The notes: generated by a model from the letters alone, not told the origin. 64,000 nt of DNA from Prostheceraeus crozeri (GCA_907163375.1 CAJQUW010016185.1:186001-250000), one strand, 5' to 3'; shown: positions 34,801 to 47,997, numbered from the stretch's first letter. A program made the numbers and translations.

Positions 34801-35889
34801 CCAGCGAAATTGGCCATAGCGATATCGAAACGATTTCGGTTATTTGTCAGTGATCACGGCCGTTGCAATATCGAACCGATTTCGGTCATGTATTACTTGG
34901 TATTGCCTACATTTCTTATTTGCCTACATTTTTTTACATCAAAAAGAAAGTATAGTTATATAATCAAAGTGTATTTGTATGAAAATATTGATGTCCACCA
35001 CATAGTTAAAAGCAAAGACGATACAAAGAGACTAAACTCAGTTCAAAAATGGAAACTCCCATATCTTTGATCGATAGTTTAAATATCTATCGTAATTCAC
35101 ATATTGTTCGATATCTTGATTCGGTATACCTTTTCGTTATACCGGTATACCGGCACGGGAAGAAGTGATAATTAACCTGGACGTACATTCAAAATCTATG
35201 TGAAAGCTAATAATCAATATGTTTACTGTGAATGGACTTGTCAAAATTTAACTCGTTAAACACAACTAAGGAACGAGTCATCTCTTCCACCGTACTGCTC
35301 ACCACAGACTGGAAGGAATATATATAGCAATTTATCCAACGAGTTCAGAGTACATCATTACTTCAGTACACAGAGATAAGCCGGACGAGTCAGCTCGTCC
35401 TCATTCAGAAAAAGTTAAAGTGGCTGCCAATTTTAAAGCATTGAGAGATATGAGAGTTTTCCGTCATTCTTGTTCATCGTCTTTGGTTAAAAGACGTGTT
35501 AAAATCACACATGCATGATATTAAGAAGGCATAGATGTGGTTTTCTGCTTTAGAAAACAAAGCGAAATATGTACGAAAAGTACACAACTAACCCAGTAAA
35601 AAATCTAGAGTTGGGCCAACCGCGATAAGTTGTGTCGGGACTGCGTCGATCATGTCCCGGCAAATCGATGGCGGTGCAACGGCGACGCGTTGCCGCGACT
35701 GTAGCGCAGCAGCCGTCGACCAGTAAAATTGTTCCCGGTTATTCTCATCAATTACTAACCGCAATACAAGCGTGTTTCTGATACTGAAAATAATTGAGTA
35801 TTTCTACTTGCTTTTTGATATCTATTCGAGTTTTTAAAACTATATTTGATTCCACTTGAAAATGTATTATAGTTTTTTTCACAATTATG
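31851..35889. other. Long non-coding stretch
   Basis: No gene, tRNA or clear transposon recognised across about 4 kb. The phrase CGATATCGAA(A/C)CGATTTCGGT repeats near 34820 and 34867, and GGAATATATATAGC near 35311 resembles a TATA region without an identified gene. Confidence 0.4.
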
Positions 35890-36050
35890 TTAATCGTCAC
35901 TGTTACTATCGTCACATGCACTGATTGCCTTCGATCTCCTATTCCGCCTTTGTCGCCCGCCTTCCCGGTCTGATGCCCGTTTCAGAAATTTCATAACTTC
36001 TTGCTCGATATCCGAGTCAGTCGCCCTCGGTATATGTTTCCGAACTGCCT
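35890..36050 (-). CDS. Possible terminal coding exon, minus strand
   Basis: Read on the minus strand, CTTTTTGCAG ends at 36051 and opens a 53-codon frame: AVRKHIPRATDSDIEQEV, a basic segment REGGRQRRNRRSK, and an acidic tail ending DDSNSDD before TAA at 35890. The good acceptor and biased composition suggest a last exon, perhaps of a transposon-derived or DNA-binding gene. I do not recognise the family, and no upstream exon was found. Confidence 0.35.
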
Positions 36051-36117
36051 CTGCAAAAAGAATAAAGCGTTAACTCGACGTCAAAGGAATATCATTATCA
36101 TGAATTTACATTTTAAC

Positions 36118-36365
36118 CAGGGCTGGGATCGGTTAACCGGTCATTCTTTGGGATAACCGGTTACATTTTCTCTTAGCCGGTTAAAATCGGTTACAATGTC
36201 TGATTAAAATACAATGAAAATGCACTGTAAGTGGAGGAATTCGGTCGAAACCCAAAGCGACAAGGTCTGTATTTGTCGATAAACCTTGACAACTAAATAA
36301 ATGCGAGGAATCATCATTTAACCGATTTTAACCGGTTACAAAAAAATTAACCGGTACAAGCCCTG
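36118..36365. mobile_element. hAT-type MITE, 248 bp
   Basis: Ends CAGGGCTGGGATCGGTTAAC and, inverted, CAGGGCTTGTACCGGTTAA form TIRs. Flanks ATTTTAAC (36110-36117) and ATTTCAAC (36366-36373) are an 8-bp duplication with one mismatch. Internal GGTTAACCGG-like words repeat. No coding sequence. Confidence 0.85.
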
Positions 36366-36834
36366 ATTTCAACAATTATCATTCCGAATAGGAAATTCTA
36401 CTGTTTAACCGGATCATCACTTGATGTGACAAAGCAAACTACCAACCCACGCTGCATATAGTGAATACATGTATGAGACTTATAAATACGTAACTTTTCA
36501 AAACCATAAAACTTCTTTTTTTGCACATCTCGTACCGGTATTGTAATACGTGTATAATTCTACATAATTAATAAAGCACTAAAAGTCATGGGGGCTTTGC
36601 AGTGTTGCCACTCTGTCGCAATGACGAAAACTCCGCGCGGCGGAAAAATCCGCCGATTTTTTTATATCTTATACACTAAACACGATTAAAGGGAATTGAC
36701 AGTCCTCCCACGCTATCATCATGACTTTCTTGACAGGCCATGTAACATATCATCTTGAAGTCCAAAGCTTTCCAGTAGTTTTGAGGAAAGTAGTAAGAAA
36801 ACGGCGAACACCAGATAGCGCAAGATGGCCGCCG

Positions 36835-37600
36835 TCGTGGCTGAGTCCCCCCCCTCTGGTCCGCCAGTGTCGTGATGTGCCGGCGAGGTTCCGCTGACGT
36901 CCCCCCCCCCTCTGGACCGACAGTGTGTGAGCCTCGGGTGTCTGTGTCCGACCGCCTGGTGGACTTGGGCGACCGTCTAGGTTGACCTGGGCGACCGTCT
37001 AGGTTGTCTTGGTTAAACTGTGGGATGTTTTGGTGTGTAGTGTCCAAACGAAGCCTCGGATGTGAAAACGGAGGCCAGATTCGGATTCAGCGTGAAATTC
37101 TGCATCTGTATGGTGAATTTGAAAGCAATCGGAGATAAAAATTTTTCGCTGACGTCCCCCCCCCTCTGGACAGCTTGCTTCGATCTTGGCTTCTACCCGG
37201 TGGTAAAAATTGATCGGAAAATGCTCGGATTCAAAGCGTTTTCTCGATTCAGCATCGAGAAATCGTTCAATCGTGAAATCGTGCAATTTCCGATCAATTC
37301 ATAATCGAAAAGTGAGCGATTTGTAGTCCATCGACCGATATCGGATTGTCGCCCTATTTCCGATGCTTCTCATATCGATATTTTGTCTATAAGTCGTTCA
37401 TTTGCCGATATCGAATTGTCGCCCTATTTCCGATGCTTCTCATATCGATATTATGTCTATAAGTTGTTCATTTGCCGATATCGAATTGTCGCCCTATTTC
37501 CGATGCTTCTCATATCGATATTATGTCTATAAGTCGTTCATTTGCCGATATCGAATTGTCGCCCTAGTTCCGATGCTTCTCATATCGATATCAAGTCTCA
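36835..37600 (+). repeat. Repeat block A: C-run monomer scraps and 70-bp tandem array
   Basis: Short monomer fragments with (C)8-10TCTGG (36848, 36902, 37157) lead to a junction GGCTTCTACCCGGTGG at about 37189-37204, then a 70-bp tandem array. Array units start at 37371, 37441, 37511 and 37581 with CATATCGATATT and contain CGCCCTATTTCCGATGCTTC. The same parts occur in opposite orientation at 48.2-50.3 kb. Confidence 0.8.
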
Positions 37601-39110
37601 GTGAAAAACGTACGTAACAGTGAGGTCCCATCATTGCTCATGGATATTGGGTGGGCGATCGTCATCCCACCATCAGACCATGTGGGCGTTTGATGGGATC
37701 TGACATGGAATTCCCATATCATTTGCTCATCATTTTATCATCTTATCCCACTTAAATTCATAAATGCCTAGTAATGTCTCGATGTCTAGTAATGCGATTG
37801 GTCTCTTTCCAAACTCAAAATTCATAGATTTAATTTGTATGACGGAAAATTCACTCATTCTCTCATCAATTATTCTCCTCTTCCTATTCCCAGTCTTCAT
37901 AAATCCCAACTCAGACATCCCAACTCCTTCTGCTGCTATCCCAATTTCTTTCATCTCTATCCTCCAGTTCCACGATCCTCTCCTCTCGATCCCCTTTTCT
38001 TTCACTCCGTGTCTTTTTTATTTTCCACTTAATCTTCTTCATATCCCTCTCATTTTTCTCCTTTTCCCCTTGTTCGATCTAATCTCTCTTATATTCTCAT
38101 CTATGCATTTGGATACATTCGATGCGATGTAAAAAAATGTAGTCTAAAAAAAGCGACATTATGTTTTTGCATTGCAAACTGTCACTTAAATCTCACAAGA
38201 AAGAAATTCGTATTTCACAATTAAGTCTTCAAATGAAATAAATTATCTTTTTGTGTGCTTGCGTGTTTTTCTATCAACTCTGCAGCTTTCCCTTTCCGAA
38301 TGATTTCATTACCTTGGATGACAACCTAAGTAACCAATTATAAAAGATATTCATTTTGCTTTCAGTAGTATACTTCGTATCTGAAATCTGCGCAAATGAT
38401 GTGATTTTGAAAGCTTTTACACAGACAGGTTCCGTTGCGCAATCTCCCCGCCCTTCTCGCTTTAGCAGACTAATTCCATCCCTCTCCATGCTTCGGCAGC
38501 ATTTGTCTTTGTCCGGGTTCGCCTGCCGACAGCTACAGATGGATCGATGACGCTGACTCTCACTTGCAGTCACACAAGCGAGCAACGCACATGATGATAT
38601 GTTGCTACGTCAAATATAGCAGTGATCCGGCACTAATGTTGTGGACTTTACGCACGCCACTGCTATCCTTCATCTGTCTTCAGAGACCAGCGTGTCTCAG
38701 TATTGCCTATTTTATCGTGCACAATATCAAATTTAGTGACACATGGATTAAATTATGCAACATTCGACATGGTAAAGAATTCCTTGAACGAAAGCAACCT
38801 TTCATCCGATAGCTTTAAGGAGATTGATACATCTATCAAGTGAAAATCGGGAGAAATCAGCAGAGCAGAACAATCTGTATTATCTCCATAGTCAATGTCG
38901 TTTGGTTTCTCAACTTAGTGTTTCGAGTTCAATGCTTCTCATGTTCATGTGTCGATTGCTTTCGTCGCAACATGTAAGTATCAGCATGCTAATTCATATT
39001 TTAATATGTGATTAAATGAAGTAAGAACTTTATGCATACGAGTATCGTCAAAAGAATTCATTCAGATGTTTACAATCGAAAATCCCTAGAATCATTGCTG
39101 TTATTTTCGT
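37601..39110. other. Non-coding stretch, partly CT-rich
   Basis: 37,750-38,110 is CT-rich on the plus strand and opens misleading frames on both strands. No gene supported through 39110. Confidence 0.45.
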
Positions 39111-39356
39111 AAAAGTCAAGTTGATGATTTACATCAGCTCAACATATTTCAGTAACTCAGCGCAAGGAGCAAAGGATTTCAAGAATATTCGTAAAAGTGA
39201 TTCAAAATGTACAAAGAACTCAGAAATCACGCATATAAAATAACACTATTATTTTGGATCACTACCATAAACATTCTTGTCATCCTTTGCTCCTGAAGAT
39301 AGCGCTGAGCTATTGAAATATATCAAGCTGATGTAAAATAGATCAACTTGACTTTT
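39111..39356. repeat. Fold-back repeat, 246 bp
   Basis: AAAAGTCAAGTTGAT at 39111 mirrors ATCAACTTGACTTTT ending at 39356. Further inside, CTCAGCGC/GCGCTGAG and GGAGCAAAGGAT/ATCCTTTGCTCC pair with small bulges. MITE-like and non-coding. Confidence 0.8.
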
Positions 39357-40436
39357 CCCAAAACAACACTAAAGCAGTCAATGCACCTAGAATGATTAAT
39401 TGAGGTGTAATGTGAATTTCTTTCTTTGTTCAGTTGTCATCAAGATAAGAATTATGGTCTAATGTATTTCTAATTTGAAATGCTGTGATGCAGTAGCTTA
39501 ATTGAATGCATTGTCGATCTAAATCACATATTAAGGAGAATTTTTGAAAAAGCCCAGACTCTTTCCATGTATTCCAATGGCCTATAAAATTCTGAAGGTT
39601 AAACCTATCATGCTTTACTATATCGTGATATTACAGATGTTATTCCCTAGCACATATGTTCTGTGATTTTCTTGATGATTTAACTGAAACTAATTTCACC
39701 AATTATAATGGATTGACAATTTTTTATTTTGCAATTATCAATAATAGTTTTTATGCACTCTTAACTAATTGTTAGGGGAGAGTGGGGCAAGTTGGGACAC
39801 GGGGCAAGGTGGGACACAACGATTTTCTCTGGCTGTAAAGATATTTGATATCTGAAATTTATGTCAGGAATTTCTCACAGCCATACTATTCTCTGATTGG
39901 TTATTCGATGTGACTCCATCAATCCAACCAGATGAACTAGACAAACCGTCACAGCTGCGCTGTTTTTTATAATACTACGCTTGCTTCGAGTGCATCTACA
40001 TTCCCTCAAGCCGTCTTCCTGTGCGTGACAAGTGAGTTAACCGAACTATTCATGTTTTAAGTTACGATTAGAAGTAGGGCGGAAAATATATTCACTTTAT
40101 CAGACATAGAAATACAATAGAGAACAGTTTAGTGAAATGGGGCAAGTTGGGACATTATGATTGGGGCACGTTGGGACAGACGACGTTGGTGTCCCAACTT
40201 GCCCCACCTTACGGTACTCTGAAAAATCAGCTTCAGGCTTGTGTTATTTCAACAATCTATTTATAGACAATCGTACATATGTATATACTGAATATGTATT
40301 AATATATATAAAAGTTCGTTATATACTGAACCAACGAATATGCACCGATAAGTTGAATGACTTTAACGTAGGATATATTATTCAGTTTTTATTGCTCGGT
40401 ACTTAATTCGGTACATTATTATTTTGTAGATCAAAT

Positions 40437-42649
40437 ATGGTTAGAAATTATGTTCGGAAAACAAAGCCCAAGGAATGGAAGGATCCTGATAATATTTCGA
40501 TTGCCGTGGAAGCCATCAAAAACAAACAAATGTCGCTTAGATCTGCTGCATCTACTTATGGCATACCTAAAACCACTCTAAGTCGCTTTGTTTCACAAAA
40601 TCGCATTCCAACAAATTCAGGGAGATTTTCCATAGTACTCGGAGACGATTTAGAAACTCTTTTAAGAAAATATATTTTAGAACTGAATGACAGATTCCTT
40701 GGGTTTGGTACTATTGCTCTTAGAAAATTTGCGTACGATCTTGCTATCGTCAATAAATGCCCATACCCGGAGTCATGGGACAGAGATAAAGCTGCAGGAA
40801 AGGACTGGTTATGTGGATTCATTTCACGTAGCCCGAATATTTCATTGCGTCAGCCAGAGGCAACGAGTATAGCAAGGGCAGCAGGCTTCAATGCTGTTGT
40901 TGTTAGGAAATTTTTTGATTTACTTAGGGAATTATACAGCCGCTTTAATTTTACTTCAAGCCAAATATATAATGTTGACGAGACCGGAATTTCGACTACT
41001 CAAAATCCAGGAAAGGTTTATGCTGCCAAGGGTCAGAAACAAGTGGGCAAAGTGGTCAGCCAGGATCGTGGCAAAAATGTTACTGCAGTATGCTGTGCGG
41101 GAGCCGCTGGTCAATATGTGCCTCCAATGTTTATTTTCCCACGTGTTCGTGCAAGACCAAATCTTATTGCTCACGCCCCTCCAGATTCAATAGCAGCTTA
41201 CCAACCGAACGGATGGATGACTGCTGATATATTTCTTCAATGGCTCAAGCATTTTGTTGAATTTGTACGGCCGACAGAAACCTCACCAGTTTTATTGCTT
41301 TTGGATAACCATAGCAGCCACCTGCAAGTTGAAACACTGACATTCGCCAAAGAAAATTATGTTGAAATGTTAAGCTTCCCCCCACATTGCAGTCATAAAC
41401 TGCAACCTCTTGATAGATCAGTTTATGGGCCTCTTAAAGCATGTTATAATCAGGCATGTGACGACTGGATGTCAGTCAATCCAGGGAAAGTCATATCAGA
41501 GTGGGAGGTTGCGGAAAGATTCAGGATCGCTTATGCTAGGGCGGCAACTATACAAAATGCCATGCGAGGATTCGAAACTACTGGTATTTGGCCTTTCAAT
41601 TCCCAGGTGTTTGGACCAGAAGAATTTGCCCCATCCCAGACAACTGAAAGGCCTATTGAAATCGAAATTATCAATTTGGATATCCTCGGTAAGAAATCAA
41701 ATATTATATTCATCTTAAATCTTAACATAACATTTTGATTTAGATCTGCAATTTATAATTTTGATCATTATACCTAACTCAATTATACATGTAGTTTTCT
41801 CAATAATCCTAATGGTTTTTCCTTTGATAGAAAAAACACGAGGCTTGTATTGCAGATTCGTCTTCTCAAACTGAAGAGCGAGCAGTCATGGCTGGTGGTG
41901 CAGATATCTCTTCTCAAACTGGCGAGCAAGCAGTCGTGGCTGGTGGTGCAGATATCACTTCTCAAATGGACGAGCGAGCAGACGTGGCTAGTGGTGAAGA
42001 TTCGTCTTCTCAAATTGGCGAGCGAGCAGTCGTGGCTGGTGGTGGAAATTCATCTTCTCAAACTAGCGAGCGAGCAGTCTTGGATGATGGAGATTTGTAT
42101 TCTCAAACTAGCGAGCGAGCGGTCTTGGATGGCGTTGGAGATTCGTCTTCTCAAACTAGCGAGCGAGCAGTCGTGGCTTGTGATGGAGATATTTCTTCTC
42201 AAACTGAAGAGCGAGCAGTCGTGACTTTAGACTCTTCTCAAATCGAGCAAGTGGCTAGTGTCAATTCCCTTGTATCACCAGAAATTTTACGACCGTTTCC
42301 AACAAATTCTCGAAATGTTTCAAGTAAGAAACGGAAACGAGTTGCATGTACATGGCTTACAGATCCAAGTCATATCGAATCTACATCGAGCCGTGTAGAA
42401 ACAAAAGATAAAGAAAAGAAACCGAAAAATACCGAAAAAAAGAAAGTTTCCAAACTCTCAACTAAAAAGACACGGAGAAATGCAGGCGAAAATTCTGTGC
42501 ATATGAGTGATAATTGTCCTGTGTGTGATGCTAATTATCATTTATCTGGTCTTGAGTGGTTTCTGTGTGTGGAATGTAGTCACTGGGTGTGTGAAGAGTG
42601 CTTTGGAAACGACAAATGTCGAACCTGCCTGATGAATGCTTTAACTTAG
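40437..42649 (+). CDS. pogo-type transposase with SQT repeats and C-terminal zinc finger
   Basis: Exon 1 is 40437-41688, exon 2 41856-42649, joined by CTCG|GTAAGA and TGCAG|ATT in matching phase; about 681 residues. N-terminus: psq-like helix-turn-helix (SLRSAASTYGIPKTTLSRF), then a CENP-B-type HTH region. Catalytic residues: NVDETG, LLLDNHSSH and HKLQPLDRSVYG, with 35 residues between the last two, fitting the pogo DDxD pattern. The unspliced frame would end at 41738. Exon 2 encodes about nine copies of a 17-20-residue repeat (SSQTxERAVVAGG), a basic region KKRKRV, and a Cys-rich C-terminus CPVC...CVECSHWVCEECF...CRTC. No disruptions are seen, so it may be functional. Confidence 0.85.
41856..42235 (+). 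repeat. In-frame tandem repeat in pogo transposase
   Basis: About nine units of 48-54 bases carry TCTTCTCAAACT(G)...GAGCGAGCAGTCGTGGCT. All lengths keep the reading frame, and two other plus-strand frames stay open by the same periodicity. Confidence 0.85.
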
Positions 42650-43341
42650 GGATCATGTTGAGGCAACACGTTTGTTAAATAGATTGTTTTTAGTTTTATA
42701 TGCATATTTTATTACAACTAAAGCGTTTTCAGTTTTCAAAATATGGAATTATCTCATTCGTATTTCAATGCAACGAAAGTTGCTTGAGCCTCTAATATCC
42801 TTCGACATCTAAACCAAGTAGATATGTTAAACGTTATAAAAATACATCATGATAAAATAGGTAGAAATGTTGATAAAACAATGAAATGCTACGAGCAAAT
42901 TCTGATTAATTAAGTCTTCAATTAACAAAACATATGGGGCAAGATGGGACACCACTGTCCCGACTTACCCCACGACGGGGCAAGTTGGGACAAAACTCAT
43001 TTTTTTGAAAAAGTAATCTAATGCCGAAAATATTTTAGCAGACCAATTGGCTAAGTAACATATCAAAATTTAAGATGATAGCTTTCTCTCAAACTACTTT
43101 TCAAGGCAAAAGGACCAAATTCTACTGCATACGATCCTTTCAAAGTTAAGGGTCCCAACTTGCCCCACTCTCCCCTATATAGGCCTACAATGTACATGCA
43201 CTTTCATTTATTCACAATTAATGCTAAAACATGAAAATAAATATCTTTTATTCCTCATTCAATTACGAGTACATGCCACCGGCTGTTGCCATTTTAGATT
43301 GAACAGTTTGTGCGGAGTATCTTCGAGGCTTGTGCCTGAAT

Positions 43342-43398
43342 ATGCTTGAGCATCGAGTTTGGCAGGCGGTTGTTTCTGGACTAGGAAAACCAGACAAA
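43342..43398 (+). CDS. Possible short first coding exon
   Basis: ATG at 43342 starts a 19-codon stretch (MLEHRVWQAVVSGLGKPDK) ending exactly at a consensus donor AAA|GTAAGTAAA. This is just outside the pogo element. It could be the first exon of a gene ending at 47997, but phases would need a further exon. Weak. Confidence 0.2.
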
Positions 43399-45911
43399 GT
43401 AAGTAAAACTTTCGGCTAGATTGTGTGAATTATTCTTAACTAAAACATCATGTATCAAATCAAATTTTTTCCACTCTTTTTACTGGATTTTTCATTAATT
43501 TATTTTACATTTTTTTTAAGATATGTAGGCTATACATAAATTGACTTTAGGCATGCGAAGGATGTGATTGCATCGGTAGTAGGCTTACTCAAACCAATTT
43601 TTAAATAAAAATACTATACAATAGAAAAATAATTTGATAATTAGGTAGCCTAATTTCCTTTCTCTTCAATTGTAATTACGAAGTATTTTTTTAATATTTC
43701 TGCTATTGAAATGAAAACTAAAGATGTATGCCTTCATTTATTTGCAAAATGGAAATTGCAGCAGTTAGATAACATTTTATATTATTAAATAATGTGATAA
43801 ACATTTTAATTTGCCCTAGGGTTCAGACTTAAATAATAGGACTTAATAATAGGGCTTTTTGATGGCTTCATCATTTATCCAAACATAAAAAATGTGTATT
43901 TTATGTTTCAACACCATTAAAACACATAATTCACATGATGAGAGATTTTCAAGGATATCTTGAAGAAAAATTATTCGTAGCTAGAAAATCCTAATTTTTC
44001 TAAAAAAATACCTCTGACTTTCACAAGAATAAAGAACACGAAACTTTTGACTCAACGTTGATACTGTGATGTGACATTACTCCCCAAGATTAGGTTGTTT
44101 TGATTAGCCTTGTGCATATTTTATGACATTCTACATCGCATTTTTACATGTACAGTGTATACGGTACATGTCTATTCTCGTTACCAATAATAGGTTTAAA
44201 CAATCTTGATTTTTTTTAAATGTTGTTGTTAAAGATTCTCGACAGGTTGCGTCAAAAATCTCGCATTTTTTTAATTCCTGTAAAAGCCAGAGGCTATTTC
44301 AAAAATAATAAAAAGTGCAAATGAAATATTATTTGAAACTCTCGATTCTGTGATGGCCTATGTGATCAATGATAAATGTAGGCCTATTATTTATGTTATA
44401 AATACAATTATTCAGTCATATAAATTGCATTCATATCAGGTGTTTCAATTTTAATCATGTACTGTAATTCTTGAAAAACTAAACATTGCTTTCGTACATT
44501 CCTATTCAACATTCAATTAATTGCAGGGAGGTAAAGTGCAGTTAATATTCTGAGATATCAAAAAATGCATCTATCGATATAATATTTCAAATTTACTAAC
44601 AGAAGTATCAGGTAATATTCTTTTTGTTAATTGTTAATTATAATAAAGTCTGAAAATTCAATGCAAAGTAAAAACACAGTACATTATAGATTTAAGTGAT
44701 ATAATTGCATAATTTACAATAATGATGTGATATAAATATAATTGATGATACAATGATGATGTACTAATAATCATAATATGCAATATAGTAACTAAAATAT
44801 GTTATAATCATGTTATATACACGTATGTAATGTAATTTGATAATTTCGATGATTTAATGAATATTATAGCATATCATTATTATCATTCAATATATAGCAT
44901 ATATTTGAAAATTGACACCGCACAGATCCGTCATCTGCCGACTAAGTCTCCCTGCTGTGATTGAGTAAGAAGATAGACGTGTTTGAGATTAAGATGAAGA
45001 TAAAGTTATGAAATCCTGACAAGGACGCATGGTTCGTTCTCTACAGATGTCAAGAATCATTCAAAAGTTCAGCAAAACGTGTCTAAGAATGAAGAAAAAT
45101 GTGATGCCTAAAATGATTAAACTTGATAGTAATGAGTTCATCTGCAGGAACTCGATCAGGATTCGCGTTTCGGCCCCTAAATCCTGAACGCTCAGACCTG
45201 TTTGAGTGGGGCCCTGCACATCCATCATGTACAGACTCAATGACACTGACTCTTAATGTTAATGCAAGTGAAACAGTAAATAAAATGTACGATGAAAATG
45301 AAAGAAAATTAATTATAAATAGCGGTAACTATTCAGACTGAAGAAAAATCACATAATAAATAATTAAATTGAAAATAAATAAGTAATTACGATGATAATG
45401 AACTAATAGCGGAAAAAATTCAGAATAAAGGAAAATGACATGATAAAAGATAATTGAATTGAAAATAAATATATAAATAATTACAAAATTATAATCGAAA
45501 CTGTTATGGCATTACAAGCAAGAAAGGTTTGTCACAATCGCCAAAAGGACAGTGTACGGAAGTCTGGAGTGAAGGAATCCGGAATCTTTCATACATGTAG
45601 TCATAATCGGTAGTTTATGTCAAAGTCGATAAATTTGTTGTGTTGAAGGATTTGTAATCATGCATCTTGTCATATGTTCGTTGCTTAAAGGTTTCGATCA
45701 TCATCAAAGCGTGCAGTAATTTGTTTAGCGGCATAAAGTCCGAATTTTCTCAAAATATTGTCATGTCTATGCAGTGCTCCTTCTGCGGATATTAGTAATT
45801 CCTTGCTGCTTTATCCTCTTGATCTTGGTAATCTGAAACTTTTCTTCGATTTCATGACGAAATCTTCTAATGAGGAGCAGATGCGACCATATGAGCTGAC
45901 TGCTGAAAACG
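43399..45911. other. Very AT-rich non-coding stretch
   Basis: No gene supported. Simple TATA/ATGAT-rich sequence dominates 44,540-44,900. Confidence 0.5.
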
Positions 45912-46235
45912 TTAACTCCAATTTTGTGGTGCATTCTCAGGAGATGTCAAAAGTGTTACTGGAAAGTTGAAGTCGTCCACTTTGTGATATACAGCAGTCT
46001 TAAGGCCAGTGCTGGTAACTTTTAGCTTAACGTCAAGATAATCTTTATTATCAAGTCCGCATCTGTTAGCTTCTAAGCTATCTGGATAGATACTTGGAAT
46101 AATTTTGTCCAAGCGCTTGTAATTGAAGATACATAAGTCATCGATGTATCTGGTGGTATTGGACAGTAGTCGTGCTACTCCAATCTTTTTCTGTTTTATA
46201 TTCAATGCCTTCAACTGATGAAAATGATCTATCAA
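45912..46235 (-). pseudogene. Reverse transcriptase fragment, minus strand
   Basis: The frame contains TRYIDDLCIFN (catalytic DD), IYPDSLEAN and YLDVKLKV, then VYHKVDDFNFPV. This order occurs in RTs of an invertebrate retroelement group that I associate with Penelope-like elements, though I am not sure. RT N-terminus is absent. Part of its 5' end (ATTCAATGCCTTCAACTGATGAAAA) is repeated with changes near 46982. Confidence 0.6.
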
Positions 46236-47725
46236 TATCGTTACCTGAATAGTCAGAAATTATGATTGAATTTTATGAACTACAGGAGGTGGACAATTTT
46301 CCGAATTGTTTTCATAAATAGGCAGCTCGTGTTTTTTTGCCCAGGCAGCAACCGCCAAAACACGAGCTCCCAAATGTCTGAATACTTCATAAAGAACTCG
46401 GTTTTATTGCCGGTATAGTGCTTATTTAAGCTTGGGCATCGAAGCGATGTTTTATCAAAGCCCAACAGAAGTGTCAGTGGCACTAAACGCCGGTTATTTT
46501 AATCACAACACTTTATTTTTCAGATTGGTCAATTAACTGGAGGTGTGATAAAATCATTTGGAATTTTCTTTTTCCTAGCCTGACCATAGTAAATAGTAGA
46601 TATAGTCTGATCTATAGTAAAAATGAATAGCTCAATATTTTTGAATAGAATGCATTAAATTGCTTACGAATACATTTTCAAATTTCCTATTGATGTTTAC
46701 GAAGCATAAGTAAAATCGTTTAAGTTTGCTCTAAGAATCTATAGAGTTATAGCTTATGGACTCTGGAACCACATGCAGAAGATTAAAAGTATGCGAAATG
46801 TTGATTTTGTCAGTTTTCATCATAGCAGAGGATAGCATTTATCAAAGATTAAGTATTGAAATCTTTAAATTTTCATCTTAATTAATGATTTTTCATTTCA
46901 TGGAACTTGTAAACTTGGCACGTCTTTTCATGTCACAAGGCTTGATATGGATTAAGTTAAAATGAAATTGCCTAAGCTCTATATTCAATGCCTTGAACTG
47001 ATGAAAAATGATCGATCAATCTCGTTACGATATTTACATTCTGAAACAAGTTGTAAAAAAATAGAACTCAACAATATTTCTGTTTCAGAATGCATTGAAC
47101 CTCCGATAAATAGTAGACATGAACTGGTCAGTTGCCCAATCATAAGTGAATTTTTTTAAGTCCTGTTCACTCCTGATCTGTATTAAATGTTAGTGTTTAT
47201 GTGCATGCATTCGTGCCATTGTTACTCTACATGTAGCATCGCCCTCTCAAGGCCGAAGTACTGGTTATTGCTTCTATTGTAAACTATCGACCATAAAAAT
47301 AAAACGGAGCTTGCACATCATGTCTTCTGAAAACATAAATTCGCTCCCGATCAGACTGGTCAACTGAAGTATGTATAAGTACCGGTATGTATAATGCATG
47401 TTCATCTATTTGTTTAGAAGTTCATGTCATCGCGACGAATTAACAAACATTTGTACAGTAGACCACAAAGTTTCTTTCATTACTGTCACATACGAGTACA
47501 TGTAGTTTTCCGCATGCAGCATTGTTCTTTTTATGATACAAAGCAGCGGTAGTCTATCGAAGACGCCCCTATCCGCGGGACGGGGTCGGGTAACACCAGC
47601 CAGCCCGTCGAAGACATCACTCAGCAGCAAGGCTTATCTAAATGTATTTTCTGTGTTTCCCACTGGAAACAAACATTCGTTACTCATTACCATACACTAC
47701 TAATTCCTCGCATCTTTATTTTCAG
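46236..47725. other. Non-coding stretch with retroelement echoes
   Basis: A diverged copy of the 46,201-46,250 segment lies at 46,982-47,040. A GC-richer patch at 47,560-47,620 has no recognised content. No gene supported. Confidence 0.4.
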
Positions 47726-47997
47726 ATTCCCTAAGAGAAGAGAAAATTGGGAATGAGAAGACGATTGAAGAGGTGATCGAGAAAATGTTGAAGGATGCAA
47801 CTGACCGCGGCGGAAGGAGGAGGAGGCGACAGTCCGGGTCGAACAAGTTCTCCTCGCCAAAGCCATTGCGGGTGGAAGCAATTGCCTGCCACACCAACGA
47901 GCTAGGAGTCGCACTAGAAGGACGAGATGTTCTGGAGAAGTTGAATCGAACAATTTCGCCTAAAATCACATTGGACTTGTTATCCGAACATTTTTAG
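47726..47997 (+). CDS. Probable terminal coding exon of unknown host gene
   Basis: TTTATTTTCAG|ATTCC is a strong acceptor. The following frame runs SLREEKIGNEKTIEEVIEKM, a basic RGGRRRRRQSGSNKF, and ends LNRTISPKITLDLLSEHF at TAG 47997. Charged, helical and basic in composition, clearly less AT-rich than its surroundings. No family recognised; upstream exons were not found. Confidence 0.45.

Larger units (their letters stand above)
39775..43175 (+). mobile_element. pogo/Tigger-type transposon, 3.4 kb, near-intact
   Basis: TA at 39773-39774 and 43176-43177 flank TIRs starting GGGGAGAGTGGGGCAAG. The word GGGGCAAGTTGGGACA recurs subterminally (about 39791, 40139, 42937 and 42979) and inverted near 40192 and 43150, as expected for multiple transposase-binding sites. 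Inside is a single spliced transposase gene with no stops. Confidence 0.93.

Noticed and set aside
37330..37600. CRISPR-like regular array
   Set aside because: Direct 70-bp tandem repeats with no distinct spacers; eukaryotic context.
37764..38132. 122-residue plus frame and 91-residue minus frame
   Set aside because: CT-rich low-complexity sequence opens both strands; composition is not protein-like.
41850..42224. 124-residue frame with LLKLASEQSWLVV repeats
   Set aside because: Shadow of the in-frame repeats of the pogo transposase second exon; the other frame carries the zinc finger and splices in phase.
42943..43175. Separate small palindromic element with GGGGCAAG words
   Set aside because: These are subterminal binding words and the right TIR of the pogo element.
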